DNA of 64,000 nucleotides from the NCBI GenBank assembly GCA_037043455.1, contig JAWPHD010006789.1:62001-126000 (forward strand), given 5' to 3'. Numbering within the stretch: position 1 is the first letter of the stretch; each line of letters opens with the position of its first letter. Below are positions 11,370 to 24,369 of this stretch, piece by piece. The notes beneath the pieces are model-generated. The model saw nothing but the letters and a program-made list of their open reading frames with translations. It searched no databases and was not told where the DNA came from. A program made the position numbers and the translations under genes. The DNA comes from Cyrtodaria siliqua. Taxonomy: Eukaryota; Mollusca; Bivalvia; Adapedonta; Hiatellidae.

Positions 11370-13560
11370 GATAGCAGTCTTCCCCATTATAAGAACTACA
11401 ACCTCAGACATCTAACAGTCAATTGTTGCAGCCTAAAAGCCAACCAGTAAGAATTCAAGGCTGCGACGGAGTATATCAAGCCCGATATTATCTGTAGGAC
11501 AGAATCCTGGCTGAAAGGTGTTAACCAGGAAAGGATCCAGCAAGTTCAACAAGCCCTTCTAGAACTTACTATTGATCACGGACTCATCCACCCACGACCA
11601 ACCAGAGAGACGGAAATATGCTACACTTAGTCTTCACTAACAATTTTAACCTTCACTAGTTAAGACATCTACATCAAACCCAGGTATAACCGACCATGCA
11701 ATGGTTGTCACAGGTATAGACATTCTCCTACAATACTTAATACAGAAACCCCGTAAAATCTACATCTACTCTAAAGCAGATTGGGATACATCAAGGCAGA
11801 TTCAGAAACCATCTCTGGACAATGAAATCATCTCCATGAGTACCAACCCTGGAACTACAGTACACGATATATGGATGAAATTCAAATATGGCATCTCCAG
11901 AACCATAGACAAGAACATCCCTTCAAAGTTCATCCACAACCGCCAATCAGTATCCTGGTTTAGCAAGAAAATGCTAAAAAGGAAACCCGTCTCTACAAAC
12001 ATGCCAAGAAAACCAACCAGTGAAACATCTACCACTTATTTCAGAAGACCTGCAAGAAAGAATTCAAACTGGCAGAAATCAACCACATCAGTAACATTAT
12101 ACAAGATGGTCTTGATAACAACAACACCAAGCCACTCTGGATATACGTTAAATCTAAACGGCAAGACAGCATCGGTAGTTCACCATTAAAGAAGCTTGGT
12201 AACCTAGTCAACAATAATAAAGAAAAGGCAGAAATCCTTGTCCAACAGTTTCAGACAGTAATTTACCAAAGTTTATCCATCAAACACTACACCTAAAATC
12301 AACCGTCGACTTATTCTACCCATTTCACCACATATAACATGTAAGGGTGTCGAGAAGCTATTACAGAGCATCAATATAAGCAAAGCCATTGGTCCAGACC
12401 AGATTTCAAACAACATCCTGAAGAACTGGCTCCTGGGCTACGCATGATATTCCAAACAGTCATCAACTCGGGTCATCTTCCCAAAGACTGGCGAAATACG
12501 TTCATCGCTCCAGTGAACGTACACCTTCCTGATAACTACCGGCCTGTATCACCTGCGTTACCTAGAAAACAACATGCTTTTAGGTCTGGGTACTCCTGCG
12601 AAACCCAAATACTAGCAACCGTACATGATCTACTACAGAAATATGACGCTGGCAGCCAAATCCTACACTTCTCGAAGTTTTAGTTGAATGAGAGTACTCA
12701 GACCCAGTCACAGTAGACTCCGAGTACAGTCATGGGCTCTCTACTCTTGCTGTGTTATATCAACGAACTCTCTGAATCTGTTAGATCGCAGGTGCGACTA
12801 TTTGCAGATGACAGACTGCTCTATAGGGAGTTAAGACAACTACATCAAACCCAGGTATAATCGACCATGCAATGGTTGTCACCATATCATACTCCAAGAC
12901 GATTTGAAGGCATTATAAGACTGGGCTCACAACTGGGGCATGCAGTTTAATGCTAAAAAGTGCTACATCATCAGCATACACTCTAAATCGTCTAACTTTT
13001 ACTTCCTGAATAACTATATCCTCCAACAAGTCAACGAAAATCCCTACCTCGGAGTAACCATATCTGAACATTTGAAGTGGATGCTCACATAACGAAGACC
13101 ATCAACAAGTCCAACTCATTCCTCTGGTTCATAAAACGCAACGTAAAGTACTGCCCTAAGTCCTGCAGAAGATCAGCGTAACTAGCATTAGTGCGATCCA
13201 CACTGGAATGTAGCTCCACAGTCTGGAATCCCTATTACAGGAAGGACATCAGCAGATTAGAAAAAGTCCAACGCCAAGCTGTCGGGTTTGTCTCCGGCGA
13301 CTACAAGTCACGCGAGGAGGGATGTGTCACCATGGTTCTATCCGATCTGAAGTTATCGTCGCTCAAAGACAGAAGGAAGATGAATGGACTTGTCTTCTTC
13401 TACAAGGTGGTCGAGGGGCTGGTGCCAGTTTTCAAATGCCAAGACTTATCTTAATCTGAAATACCTAAACGCCGTATCAAGGCAAAAACATTTAGTGATT
13501 ATCGAACTATTAACATTATAGACATACTAGAGACAGATCATATGCCATTGGCTTACTTAA
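11370..13560 (+). pseudogene. CR1/Jockey-type non-LTR retrotransposon (LINE) remnant
   Basis: Broken frames give, in order, an endonuclease C-terminal segment (around 11560-11700, 'DHGLIHPRPTRE'), a linker that stays open at 11701-12189, a reverse-transcriptase finger block (12444-12560, 'LPDNYRPVS'), the catalytic FADD at 12801-12812, and a C-terminal block at 13191-13454 ('LVRSTLECSSTVWNPYY', 'EKVQRQAVGF', 'REEGCVT'). These blocks are characteristic of CR1/Jockey-related LINEs of marine invertebrates. Parts of the RT between the finger and palm are deleted, and stops are frequent. A short internal duplication repeats 'aagacaactacatcaaaccc' near 12835. Not functional. Confidence 0.85.
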
Positions 13561-13574
13561 CAAAGCAAAGGTAA

Positions 13575-13752
13575 GCAACAGAAGGATTATGAGATGGACA
13601 ATGATTTTGTAAAGTTACAGATTTAAGATTGTGGCAGTCAAAGGAACCGACAATGTAGGGGCTGATTACCTCAGTAGATTGTGGCAAAGGAGAAGAGAAC
13701 ATATATGGTTTGGGGTTGAAAATAAGATGTTCAACTTAAGTATGAGGGGGGC
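13575..13752 (+). pseudogene. Gypsy-type RNase H C-terminal fragment
   Basis: Frames here encode 'RIMRWTM' then 'FKIVAVKGTDNVGADYLSR', the block that ends the RNase H domain of Ty3/Gypsy polyproteins, interrupted by a frameshift. A purine-rich tract, 'tatgagggggg', lies directly before a TG start at 13753, as expected of a polypurine tract. The integrase normally follows RNase H and is not seen, so this is an internally deleted or alternatively organised element. Confidence 0.7.
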
Positions 13753-13860
13753 TGTCACAAAGTGATTTTATTTTAGTTGTGTATTTGCGTGTTCATGTAT
13801 ATACCGTTAGTTGTATTCCTATAGTTTAGTGTTAAGCCCTTTAAAGGGAGTACATCATGA
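13753..13860 (+). repeat. Possible 3' LTR start of the Gypsy fragment
   Basis: The sequence begins TGTCACAAAG immediately after the purine tract. The matching 5' LTR and the 3' boundary are not visible in the window, so the end given here is arbitrary. Confidence 0.4.
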
Positions 13861-16800
13861 TTTTTCAAGAAACATCTTAAATTACAAAAATGTTCCAATT
13901 CATTATAAAACACTTTTATATCAATCAAAATATGATGGTTGAACCATTTTGCTAATGTCTAATAGCTATGACGGAATCTGGCGTAAAATGCTGAAATTAA
14001 CCCTGGTGCGTCACCTAGGATAGCACATAGTACTGTGCAGAATGAGTTTCTTTACAAATAAGGGATCATTTTTAGGCTCATTCATTATGTTTAGGCCCTT
14101 TAGAATAGAAAATATCATTAATTGTCAATTTTAAGTTGGACCCCTAAACCAACATTAAAAGCCCGATACAGGTGTTGATATGGTACTGCTGTTTATTATT
14201 AAAGCGAATTTATATTTACCAGAGATGAAAAATGTCAAGTCCCGTCTTATCTTACCATTATGATTACAGGCTAATTATCACAGAGGAATAGGCGTGAGAG
14301 ACTAGGATGATGCTAAATGGTATCTAATTTTAATCTCCCGTATTAATATACAACCATCTGATCAGACTACACCAATTACCAATCAGTCAGCGGGCAGGGA
14401 AAAAGTTCCAGGGTAAATTCGGAGCTATTACACAGCATCTCTTAATTTTGATTGGTTGTCAAGGTAAACAAACCAAAAAATCTTGCTAAAAAATTAAAAT
14501 TCAACTTTTGAAGAGTACTTATAAAGGTTAAATCATACATTTGTGCAATGTATTCATAATGTGTTGCATAATCAAAGAAAGAAGTATATTTTACATTTTC
14601 CTCATGTTTCTACATGCAAGTAGGTGGGTCAGCACCATCCGACCCAAACAGTTTTTTCAAAACATACTCAATGTATGGCTTCTGTATGTTTTATTGATAA
14701 AACTAAGATAGGTCTTTCAAAACAAGTACTAAAAATATAGCTTCCTATATTAGGGAACTCAGTACAGAGCTTAGAGCTATAAGGTAGGCCTATGGAAAAT
14801 GAATTGGTGTAGTATGACCATCTGCCTACTCGACGCCATTGAAAAGGCTGAATATACGGTGTAGGGTACAAATTACTAAATCGAAAAACTAACAAAAAAC
14901 AGGAGGGCCACAATCTGTGCAGTCAGGGTGACCACAAACTCATGTAAATTAACACGCGCACTACAATAAAAAGATTTATGTCGATAAAAACGAAAAATCC
15001 CATTATTGCAGATGGGCTGTGAAAGAAAACCCAATAATAAAAATAGTTTATTGGAATAAACTGGCCATGGCTTCAGCTTAATATAGCAAGAAACATAATG
15101 TGCATATCAAATGTGCAGTCACGATACTTACAAACAATTTTGAAAAATGGTCATAGCTCAGACCAAGTTTTGAAGTGAATGAAAACTGTATTCAGTGAAC
15201 CCTGGGTTCAGATGTTCACCAAGCCAGATATTTAAAATTTAGTTGCTTTCCTTCAAATGTTCTCGTAAAATAATTACTACACACTGCTGTGACCGCGACA
15301 TACTGCCACATGCCACTAGTGGGGACATGGGCACCGCTAGAGACACCGCCATTAAATGGGGGGAAGCAGGGCACCGCAGTGAATAGTAAAAAATCCTCAA
15401 ATGGAGGTATGGCTGACGCACTTCACAATCGAAGAGATTTGTCTCGCCAACAACAAAAACATTCAACAAATGACCCAAATACGGTCAACACAAATCATCA
15501 AATGACCCAAATATGGTCAGCTATAATACATTATCAGGAACCCAAATGCGGGTTTTACCACAAAAACATAAAATGGCTTATACCTAAAATGGTTAAACAC
15601 AATATTGCCATATCATTCAAATAGTACCACAGCTAGAATACAATTGGTCAGCTATAATAACAGTAACTGAAATACATTGTTTACATAGAACCCCAGCTGG
15701 GATTATGATTAGCATTTTATTTTTAGGAAGGATAAGCAGATAACCGAACATAGAGGTTATATATGCCAAAAACATGACTACACAACCGATTTTGTAATTA
15801 TTTAAATACTGCCATGGACCAGTTTCCAAATCTTAAGGCGACTTTCTTCTAAACAACAATATTGCAATCCTTGTGTCATTCTAAACAGAAACAAAGTGTT
15901 GCTTGTGTGACAAATGTACCAAATCACTAACTGAACCCGAAGTAGAAAAGAAATATCCTTATCAGTTCTGCTGAACCTGGATGCTTGATAGCCCACTGGA
16001 AGCAAGTTCAATGGGATTTGAAACATGCACCCCCAACCAAAGTTGATATTAACGGCAGAGAAAGTAACACAGGGCACAAGTCTCTGTAACTGGACTAAAC
16101 TGAATCAAGTAAATAAAAATAACTATTACTGCATATCAGAAACCACGTTCTTATGTCGTCTTGATTGGATTTCACACTCTTATGAAGTGATGTTTTGATG
16201 CACCAGACATTTGATCATAATAAATGAATTAAAGTATTAAAATACATATAAAATGTAAAGATAAGATTTGGAGGAAGATGCAAGAGTTATCTTTCATATT
16301 TTGTCTCAGAAACACAAATTAACTGTTAGTAGTTCCTAAGCTTCACAAATTAGCATCAAGAATATGGACTTTCATGTTTTCAGACTTAACCTGCTAGTCA
16401 TGATCAATAGGTCGATCATCGGACAATCGGTTAGACCATATGAGGCATACATAACATGTGCCAGTTAAGACCTTGAACTCAGAACAATTTCTGATTAAAT
16501 ATGTATTGTTACGTCATTTCCAACAGCATATATAACACATCTAATCGATATTTGTGCTTGTGTATTATATGCTCTCATGCATCTCAGGTGTATTTCCTAA
16601 CTGTTGTCTCCTGGATAATCATGTTTGATATCTATATTACATTAAGACTCATAAACGATCATCATTATCTGATGCCTATGTAACTGATGATCAGTTGCAG
16701 TCGATTAATCGGTACAAAGCTGTTTAACGACCACACGTTCAGTTGATGTCTGGGCAGGCTGCACTGTGTCTTAACCATCTAAAGGCCATTCCAACCAAAC

Positions 16801-17800
16801 ATAACCCAACGAAGTGATTTCTTTTCTCCCACCCCACTTTTATTTAATACACATACCAGTCACTGAAGTGAACTTAAGATAGAAGTAAATTTATGATCGA
16901 TAAAAACGAATTAAAAATGTGTTTCAATGAAAAATATGTTTCAATGTTCATTCTGTTCCATAATGGCATCCAACCGCAGGCGGACACCTCTGCAACCCAT
17001 TAATTAAATTCAATGTTACAATTAACTTTAGCTTTTGAATGACTACCATTGTAAATAATTATATATTCAAGAAGACTAGGACTAAAGCATTTCCACATTT
17101 ACAAATACATTCTATTACGCTTCTTTGGCTATAAAGTAGGCATATGTATCCTTTTCAAGTAAACTAACCCACGTGTTAAAGGTTGAATGCAAAACTATTT
17201 TGTCTTCATATAAATAAAGGAGATGTAATAGCGATTTGATTTTGACTGCCTGAATGTCATTTACAACCTCATTTAAAGCAGCTAACTGGCCGACAACAGC
17301 CAATTTTTACAAGGTATGTACACCGGTTCCAAACCCACTGACGATGAGGTATATATATAACATACATATTTTGAGTATTCAAACTCTATAGCCACAATAT
17401 AAACGACTTAAGCCAGCCAGGCTAAACCCTAAAACTGTAGTGTCGAATAAAGTTACCAACTCGCAACCCACTCCACAATCACTTATTTCTATTTTGTGCC
17501 TGCAAGAACACCTTACTTTATAAATGCCTACCTTTATTCGGAGACAGTTATTAAAAGGAGGTATAAAGGTGTTATATAATTGATGTGATAAGTGTATTAT
17601 TAAAATTTAAATTTGGATCATGCATAGAACAGTTTTATTTCGAGACACACACACACACATTAAATAGATACCGATGACATTTGATATGCCTTGTGTAACA
17701 ATGACAGGATAAATAATACTCATCGAACCATGGAATAGCCATGAAATAAACCATATAAAAAACATCTAAATTTTCCAAGGTCTTGGAAAGTGGAAAGCCA
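13861..17800. other. Anonymous region without supported genes
   Basis: No ORF longer than about 110 codons occurs and none is recognisable. Both strands carry short overlapping ORFs as expected by chance. A short (ac)n tract lies near 17648-17662. Unrecognised host exons could be hidden here, since introns cannot be predicted reliably by eye. Confidence 0.5.
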
Positions 17801-19400
17801 GTTATAAAACCATTGTCAATGTATCACCAGTTCTGGGGATATATTCCCGAATTCTACACCAAATATTTTGGATACATTTGACATTCGCAAGCTTTGTGAT
17901 TTAGGTTCAACTTGTATAACTGTAAGAAATGGAACTTTACATACAATACCAACACTGGGCCTGTCCACAACATCACGTCCGGTACACCCACTTTTTTGAC
18001 AGGAACTTTTGACTGGCCTTAGGTCAAATTGATAGTGACACAAACTGAAATATAAGGCAAAGTACTTGAGAGAATGAAATAAAATAAAGCTTTAAATAAG
18101 TAAGCAGCATCAGTAACCACACCAGTATACAAAACAACAGGCACTATAATGAAAACGTCACTGTACACAAACAAATAAATAAGTAAAGTGGATCGCTGGA
18201 CTAATAACACTGGACATTTTATAAACCATCTCATTAGCAACGGCAGTCAACAGCAGCAAGTTAAAATTAGCTGAAATCAAAAAACAAATTGTTGATGTAT
18301 ACTTATCAGCAATTTGTTAAGAGAACCTATTGCAGAAACACTGCAATTACTGTCAACAAAAACCACAATTTCATGATCAGCCCTGGAGAGTAAATAATAG
18401 CAGCAGAAGCTAAACGTATAGAGCACAACGACGACGACAACATCAATTGGCCAACGTAATTGCTTGATTCAGCATTTCATTAACATGGTGACAAAAAGCT
18501 TATTATTTATATAAATTGTTTTCATAATAGTACTTAAATAATATATGCATTATCAGCAGCAAGTTATCATTAACATCATCCTCATAATGACACCAAAACT
18601 TTATTTACTTATATAGTGTTCTCATTTTGATAGCTCTACTAAATCAGTGATTAAAGGGACACACGGCAATATTAGTTTGTTGTTTTTTATGGGTTTTTTG
18701 TTTTGTTTATTCAAATTAGCCTCACAATTTATTAATCCATTATCATTTGGACTTTGAAGTTGCTTGCATAAATGTTTTCTTATTATTATGTCATGTTTAA
18801 ATATATAATTGGTGCAATACAATCGACAGTTAGTAATATCACAGACCTAATAACTTCTCAAGTGAATTTAAGTCTGCAGTAATATGCAAAAACAAAATGC
18901 CTTTCTTTTTTTTTATAATTAATAGTATGATTGACAAACGGAAGTCATGCAGAAACACTAACGGGACGCCGTCCGTTTTTAACAATTCAAGAATCGCCGT
19001 GTGTGCCTTAAATAAATTAAACTAAAAATCATACCGGGTAGTCATATTTTACAAACAACTTTTACAAACCATTTTTTTATTTTTTTTATTTTTTTATTAA
19101 CCCAACTGACTTAAAGCCATAATAAAGTAAAAAACGAGTCCTGTTTCCGTAAGCGTTGCAACATCTGTTCCTTCAGCCACAACTTGCCATCCACCGTTAA
19201 CCGTATCGCTTGCAGATTTCGACTACGACTTGCACATGCACTGCATCTTCTGTAACAATGTGTAGCCACTCCTCCATCTCAGGCGTCAGTTGCTTAACGA
19301 TCTTCTCACGAACTCTGGAGATACCACCAGCTCCTACTGTCCGTATCTATTTTACTGGTAGGTTCAACCAGTTCCTGCGTCCCGAGTCGTCATCGGCCTC
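17800..19400 (-). repeat. Left arm of a diverged inverted duplication
   Basis: Read on the minus strand, this segment shares ordered blocks with 21340-22620 read on the plus strand. The first is 'ggtatctccagagttcgtga' (left copy, about 19310). Next comes a block with 'acagatgttgcaacgct' followed by 'ttattatggctttaa' (about 19165-19110). The last contains 'gatgctg' and 'cagtttgtgtcac' (about 18110-18030). Between the blocks similarity fades. Small open segments occur in the first block, but I recognise no protein. Confidence 0.55.
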
Positions 19401-19472
19401 TTGGACAGCTTTACGGCAATTATGGCTCTGTGACTGTAGTTTAGGCATACTGTATTTCTGAAATAAATTGCT

Positions 19473-19652
19473 AAAATAATGGGATTTGTTCTACTAGGGC
19501 ACAAATACTAATTATTTCAGGGGGTGGAAATCAGAGGTTATTATGAACGTGTAATTCTAACGCGTACACCTCTTTGCAGTGACCGCCAATTGGTCAGTAT
19601 CGATCTGTGTTTGTGTTCTAAAAATCGGTATTTAATTGTTATCTCCAAACTA
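19473..19652 (+). repeat. 180 bp direct repeat, copy 1
   Basis: The segment from 'ataatgggatttgttctact' to 'atctccaaacta' recurs almost identically at 24187-24365, with only a handful of substitutions. It is non-coding and of unknown nature. Sequence after the shared end differs between the two copies. Confidence 0.85.
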
Positions 19653-20760
19653 CTTGTTGATAATACGCATTAAATATTAGTGTAGAATGCTTGTTACATG
19701 TCGGTATACCCTGCGTATGTTCGCAAAGACCGTATTGTGCTACGATGTTGACAGATAGGAATATGCAAAAGGAACGACAACTCTGGTTATTGATTGGAAT
19801 TTGGAGTCGTGCAGGATGGGAGATGAAGTTTGCCAAGGCTGTGAACTTATTTAGACATAGATAAGTATGTGTAACATTATGTTTAAATAATATCCGACAG
19901 GTATTTAAGTGTTTAATAACAGTTTTGAAACGGAAGTGTTTATTTCGATTCTTCTGTCATAGCCTAACAGAAGTACGACACTGTATGTGCTATTGCTTTA
20001 AAATGAAAGTTTATTCCAGCTTATTATTTTGTCATTTCTGTATCGAACACAAGTCGACAACAAGTCGTCAATATTGTCGACAATATTACAAAACTGTATT
20101 AAAGGAAAGTGTGGATGTCAATTGTTGGGTCATAGCCTAACATAATTCTTTCCAAGTTAGCGGTACAGTGTTACAATTGGAAATCACGGTATTTAAATGC
20201 AATCTCGAAACCAATTGTTAATACGCATCAAGTGTTATTGAATGTGTGTGTGGATGGGCACATCAATTTCTTTTACATCATTCATCCAGGATGTTTTGGT
20301 CTTGTCGTATTATCGTTATATACACATTTAGATGACTAATATAATTATTCGAATAAAAGGTAAATAAAATAACGTTGTATATGCATTTGTAAATTACTAA
20401 ATGTGTTTGTTTTATCGTTGATAAAGCGGCCGGGACATGCTGGATGGTGGATGACCTTGCCAAGGCGGCGATATAACTTAGCTTCAGTCCTAGAATTTTT
20501 TTATAGTAACACTTTTGTTTAAATAATGTATAATATTTGAATAAGAACTCTAGGTGTTTATTTCAATTTGTCTGGAATAGCCTAACATAAGTATGGCATT
20601 ATATAGGGTGGCATTGCAAGCGCAAGGCTATTGCGTCAGAATGTTGCAATCGTGTCAAACGAAAGTGTTGATGTCGATTTCTGGGACATAACCTAACATT
20701 ATTCTAAAAATCAAATCATAAATTAAAAAAAAAAAAATCAAAATAAAATCGGTATTTAAT
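19625..20760. repeat. Tandem duplication, ~560 bp unit
   Basis: Two diverged units (about 19625-20160 and 20185-20720) and the start of a third share 'cggtatttaa', 'ttgataatacgcatta' or 'ttaatacgcatcaa', 'gccaaggc', 'tgtttaaataat', 'gtgtttatttc', and 'agcctaaca' followed by 'aagta'. No coding potential is convincing. Confidence 0.55.
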
Positions 20761-21339
20761 TGTTATACATATATATATATATATAATGTTCTGTTATTGC
20801 ATATTAAATTTGGTAAACTTATTGAAGCTCACGACATTATTAAGGATTCATAGAGATTTTTTTTATTTTTAAAAATAACAACAAAATAAAAATAAATAAT
20901 AATATAACTATATATAAACCTTATCAAATATATAAACCTATCCTGTCATACTGGAGTAGCATCATTACACCATTTGCCACTGGTTTCATGCCAAAAAGGG
21001 GGAGAGGGACAAAAGAAGTGCAAGATAGAGTGGATCTGAAGATAATGATTCTAACGGCACTTCAGCACTTTTGACCAAGTAACATTGGTCCCGTGGCATA
21101 ACTGGGAACAGTGGACATAAAATCTGCATTTAAACGGTTGCAACTCAATTGCATAGCTTTTGAGTTGTTGAGTTATAAAATACTTTATAGTTTTAATCAG
21201 TATCATAGTGAGCAAACATGCTTTTATATTGTGCTTTAATTTCTGTATTTGCTTTACCTTCACAGGGATAAATTACAGGGTCAAACATGCTTCTGTTTAG
21301 ATAAATTTGTCAGGTGTTTTTCATTTTAGCAATTTATTT

Positions 21340-22620
21340 CAGTAAACTGTTTTGCCGAAAATACAGTCTAAGAGCCCATGATTTATGTAAAGCCACTTGG
21401 TTTACAGTAGGATTTCGTGGTATCTCAAGAGTTTGTGGGAAAATATTTAATCGTGTGATGCTGATCATGGGAAGTCAACCAGGACCAGAATGTGTAAGGC
21501 GAAGACGCAGACTGCGAGTGTAGTAGCAAACTGGGATCGCAAATTTGTGGCTAATTGAACAGATGTCACAACGCTAAGGGAACAGGGCTCATTTTTAACC
21601 ACTTTATTATGGCTTTTAATTCAATTAAAAACTACAGCAACAACAACAGATAACAAAAACAAAGAACATACATTATTTCTATTCACTTTAGAGAAATACA
21701 CACGTTCTACAGTGGGTGTCGGCAACTGGCCTAGAATTAAAGTGAATTGAATTGAATTGGGTTTTAAGGCGCACCAACACATGGAAGGTTATATGGCGCC
21801 TAACAGGAATGAATTAAAGTGAACCTTATTCTTAGTGTGTGTAAAGTGGTGCTTTTTTTGTTGTCGCAGTTATAACAAACCGGTATAAATTGTCACTTTT
21901 ACACTTGGAGTATGCAAATGCATGAATGTTGGTTAATGAATATACTAACTTTACACCAGGAGTCTGAAAATGGCTGAAAATGGTATGTACTACCCGTTAT
22001 GTTATTTTACACCAAGAGTGTGAGTATGTCGATGAGCATGTAATTAACATGTCGTCAGTCCTTAGATATCTCCGCCCTAGTGTTTATTTCAAAGTATATT
22101 GACAATATGTTCTAATACAACTGCATGTGCTTTATTATTGACAACTGGCGGCGTGTTGATTGCAGGTCTATGCTATTGTTATTTTGTAAATGTGTGATAG
22201 ATATATGTCACAGTTTGTTTTGCTTATTACAGATATGTTTACTTACTGCTGTGTCTGCTGCTGCTATAACAGTATAATGTCCTATTTTTTTTCGTCTAGC
22301 AGTCAGCTTTAAACATTTATTCTGTTTGCGTACACTGATCTTTTCATTCAGTGGCTGTTGTTTTTATACAGAGTGGTGGCTGATGCTGTTTTAATTATAA
22401 TTAGATCTCTGTGTTATAGGTTATTTTACGCCATACCTTGCACTTCAGTTTGTGTCACGATGTCGAAAGGCCAATCAACAATGTCCCTATGTCGAATAAC
22501 TGAGTATTGGACATGCGGTTGCAAGACGTACCATAGAGACCTTCAGTAGTTGGTATCATATGTTAAGCTCTCCGTTTACAATTTGCTAGTATAAATGATA
22601 GCCATGCACAAACATTTAGA
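21340..22620 (+). repeat. Right arm of a diverged inverted duplication
   Basis: The counterpart of 17800-19400 in opposite orientation, with the same block order. 'ggtatctcaagagtttgtgg' is at 21419, 'acagatgtcacaacgct' followed by 'ttattatggctttta' at about 21560-21620, and 'gatgctg' then 'cagtttgtgtcac' at about 22382-22460. The arms are separated by about 2 kb of tandem repeats. Confidence 0.55.
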
Positions 22621-23310
22621 CCTGGTTTATGAACTAAGTTAATTGCAGACCAGACTGGTACTATGAAAGCCAAAGTGAATATGTCGCACGGAACTGTATA
22701 CATTTGGGCTCCTGCCGTTTTTGATCGAAGAGTTTATGGACATTTATTTTTCTATTGTGAATGTCAAAGTAGGCCTATAACACTTATTTTGTGTTGAATT
22801 TGGAAATATATATTGAACTGCTTAATTTCTTGCCAATGAGTGTATTTAGTGGAATTTCATTGTTCATGAACAAGGAAGTAGATGATACTTTGTTTCCTGG
22901 TACTTTGTATTTCTATTAAGGATGATGATACACAGTGGGGCCTGCCCTCACATTATTTTAACTTGGGGCTTTTAAATTAATCCTAACGAAGCCAAAGTCG
23001 ATGTTTTTTATGTTAATTATTGAAATCTTATAAAAGTTCATTTGTTTGTTGTTTTAAGACAATGCTGAATTGGGATGATGTACACTTATCAAGGCAAGCC
23101 TTGTTTGTGAATGGTTTACAACAAGGAATTCAATGTTTATAAGTTAAATTGAAGAAATTATACATTCAACCTTTAAGCTTGGCTGTGGCTTGGCAATCGT
23201 ATAGATAATTTTTATTTTTACCCTATTTGGGTTATATTAGCTCTCCGTAGTTTTTTTATCGCAACAAACTGTTGTTGAGCCTTTTTGTAACTTTTATAAA
23301 TTATTTATAA
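22621..23310. other. Anonymous AT-rich spacer
   Basis: No supported feature is visible on either strand. Confidence 0.55.
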
Positions 23311-23790
23311 ATTATGACCTGACACAATCGCTTCATTGGTTGAAGTATGTCTGTTATACCTCTTTGGAGGTTTTTGTTTGTGCTTTTTGTAGCTTTTTGT
23401 ACATGACATGAAACAATCGCTTCATTGGTTGAAGTATGTGTGTTGTATCTCTTTGGAGATTTTTTGGTTGATTTTTAAAGTTTTTAAACTCGGTTGAAGT
23501 ACGTCTGTCATACCGCTTTGGAGGTTTTTATTATCTAAGCTGTGTTCCGCTCCCCGCATGTTTGGCGGTGCCACGCGGCGTGTGGCATGACACAATCGCT
23601 TCATTGGTTGAAGTATGTCTGTTATACCTCTTTGGAGGTTTTTTGGTTGATGTTTTGATTTTGTATATGACATGACATAATCGCTTCATTGGTTGAAGTA
23701 CGTCTGTCATACCTCTTTGGAGGTTTTTTATTATCTAAGCTGTGTTCCGTTTCCCCCATGTTTGGCGGTGCCACGCGGCATGTGGCATAC
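23310..23790 (+). repeat. Tandem repeat with two hairpins and a T-run per unit
   Basis: Five partial units contain 'cgcttcattggttgaagta', in which cttca pairs with ttgaag, then 'tacctctttggaggttttt', in which cctc pairs with gagg followed by a T-run. Units lie near 23328, 23413, 23492, 23593 and 23681. Two of them are followed by a shared 'ttatctaagctgtgttccg' and 'catgtttggcggtgccacgc' block. The T-run after a hairpin resembles a terminator, but in animal DNA that reading is unsupported. Confidence 0.75.
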
Positions 23791-23845
23791 ACATGCCGAG
23801 TGGCATGTGGCGGTATTTCGCGGACACAGCATAGCGTAGTTTAAA

Positions 23846-24015
23846 TATTCTAAGAACTTTGTTATTTTCTATGCAAGAAGTTTTTAATTTTAAGACTTGT
23901 CTTTGTGAACATCTGTTCCCAGAGTTAACACTGTACAGTATTCTAAGAACTTTGTTATTTTCTATGCAAGAAGTTTTTAATTTTAAGACTTGTCTTTGTG
24001 AACATCTGTTCCCAG
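23846..24015 (+). repeat. Exact 77 bp direct duplication
   Basis: Positions 23846-23922 and 23939-24015 appear identical, both running from 'tattctaagaactttgttat' to 'gaacatctgttcccag' with a 16 bp spacer. The lack of differences suggests recent duplication or an assembly artefact. Confidence 0.85.
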
Positions 24016-24186
24016 GGTTTACACTTTTAAACTTAGTTCGGACTATAAACATTGGATTTACCTGAAATGTTCCAATTTGATTAACTACAAATTTTATTTT
24101 ACACTATATATATTGTTGAAGCCATGGCCAGCTTATTCCAATAATATAAACTAGTAACATTTTGTTTTATTTGTAACCCATCTTAA

Positions 24187-24365
24187 ATAATGGGATTTGT
24201 TCTACTAGGGAACAAATACTAATTATTTCAGGGGGTGGAAATCAGAGGTTATTACGAACGTGTAATTCTAACGCGTACACCTCTTTGCAGTGACCGCCAA
24301 TTGGTCAGTATCGATCTGTGTTTGTGTTTTAAAAATCGGTATTTAATTGTTATCTCCAAACTAAC
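24187..24365 (+). repeat. 180 bp direct repeat, copy 2
   Basis: Near-identical to 19473-19652. It ends exactly where Gypsy pol sequence begins, so it marks the 5' breakpoint of the truncated Gypsy element that hosts the Polinton. Confidence 0.85.
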
Positions 24366-24369
24366 CCAC

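Noticed and set aside
15239..15478. 79-codon minus-strand ORF as a host exon
   Set aside because: No recognisable domain, and a competing ORF overlaps it on the other strand; the evidence is not enough.
23310..23790. Bacterial-type terminators (hairpin plus T-run)
   Set aside because: The surroundings are animal nuclear DNA with retrotransposons; the pattern is part of a tandem repeat.
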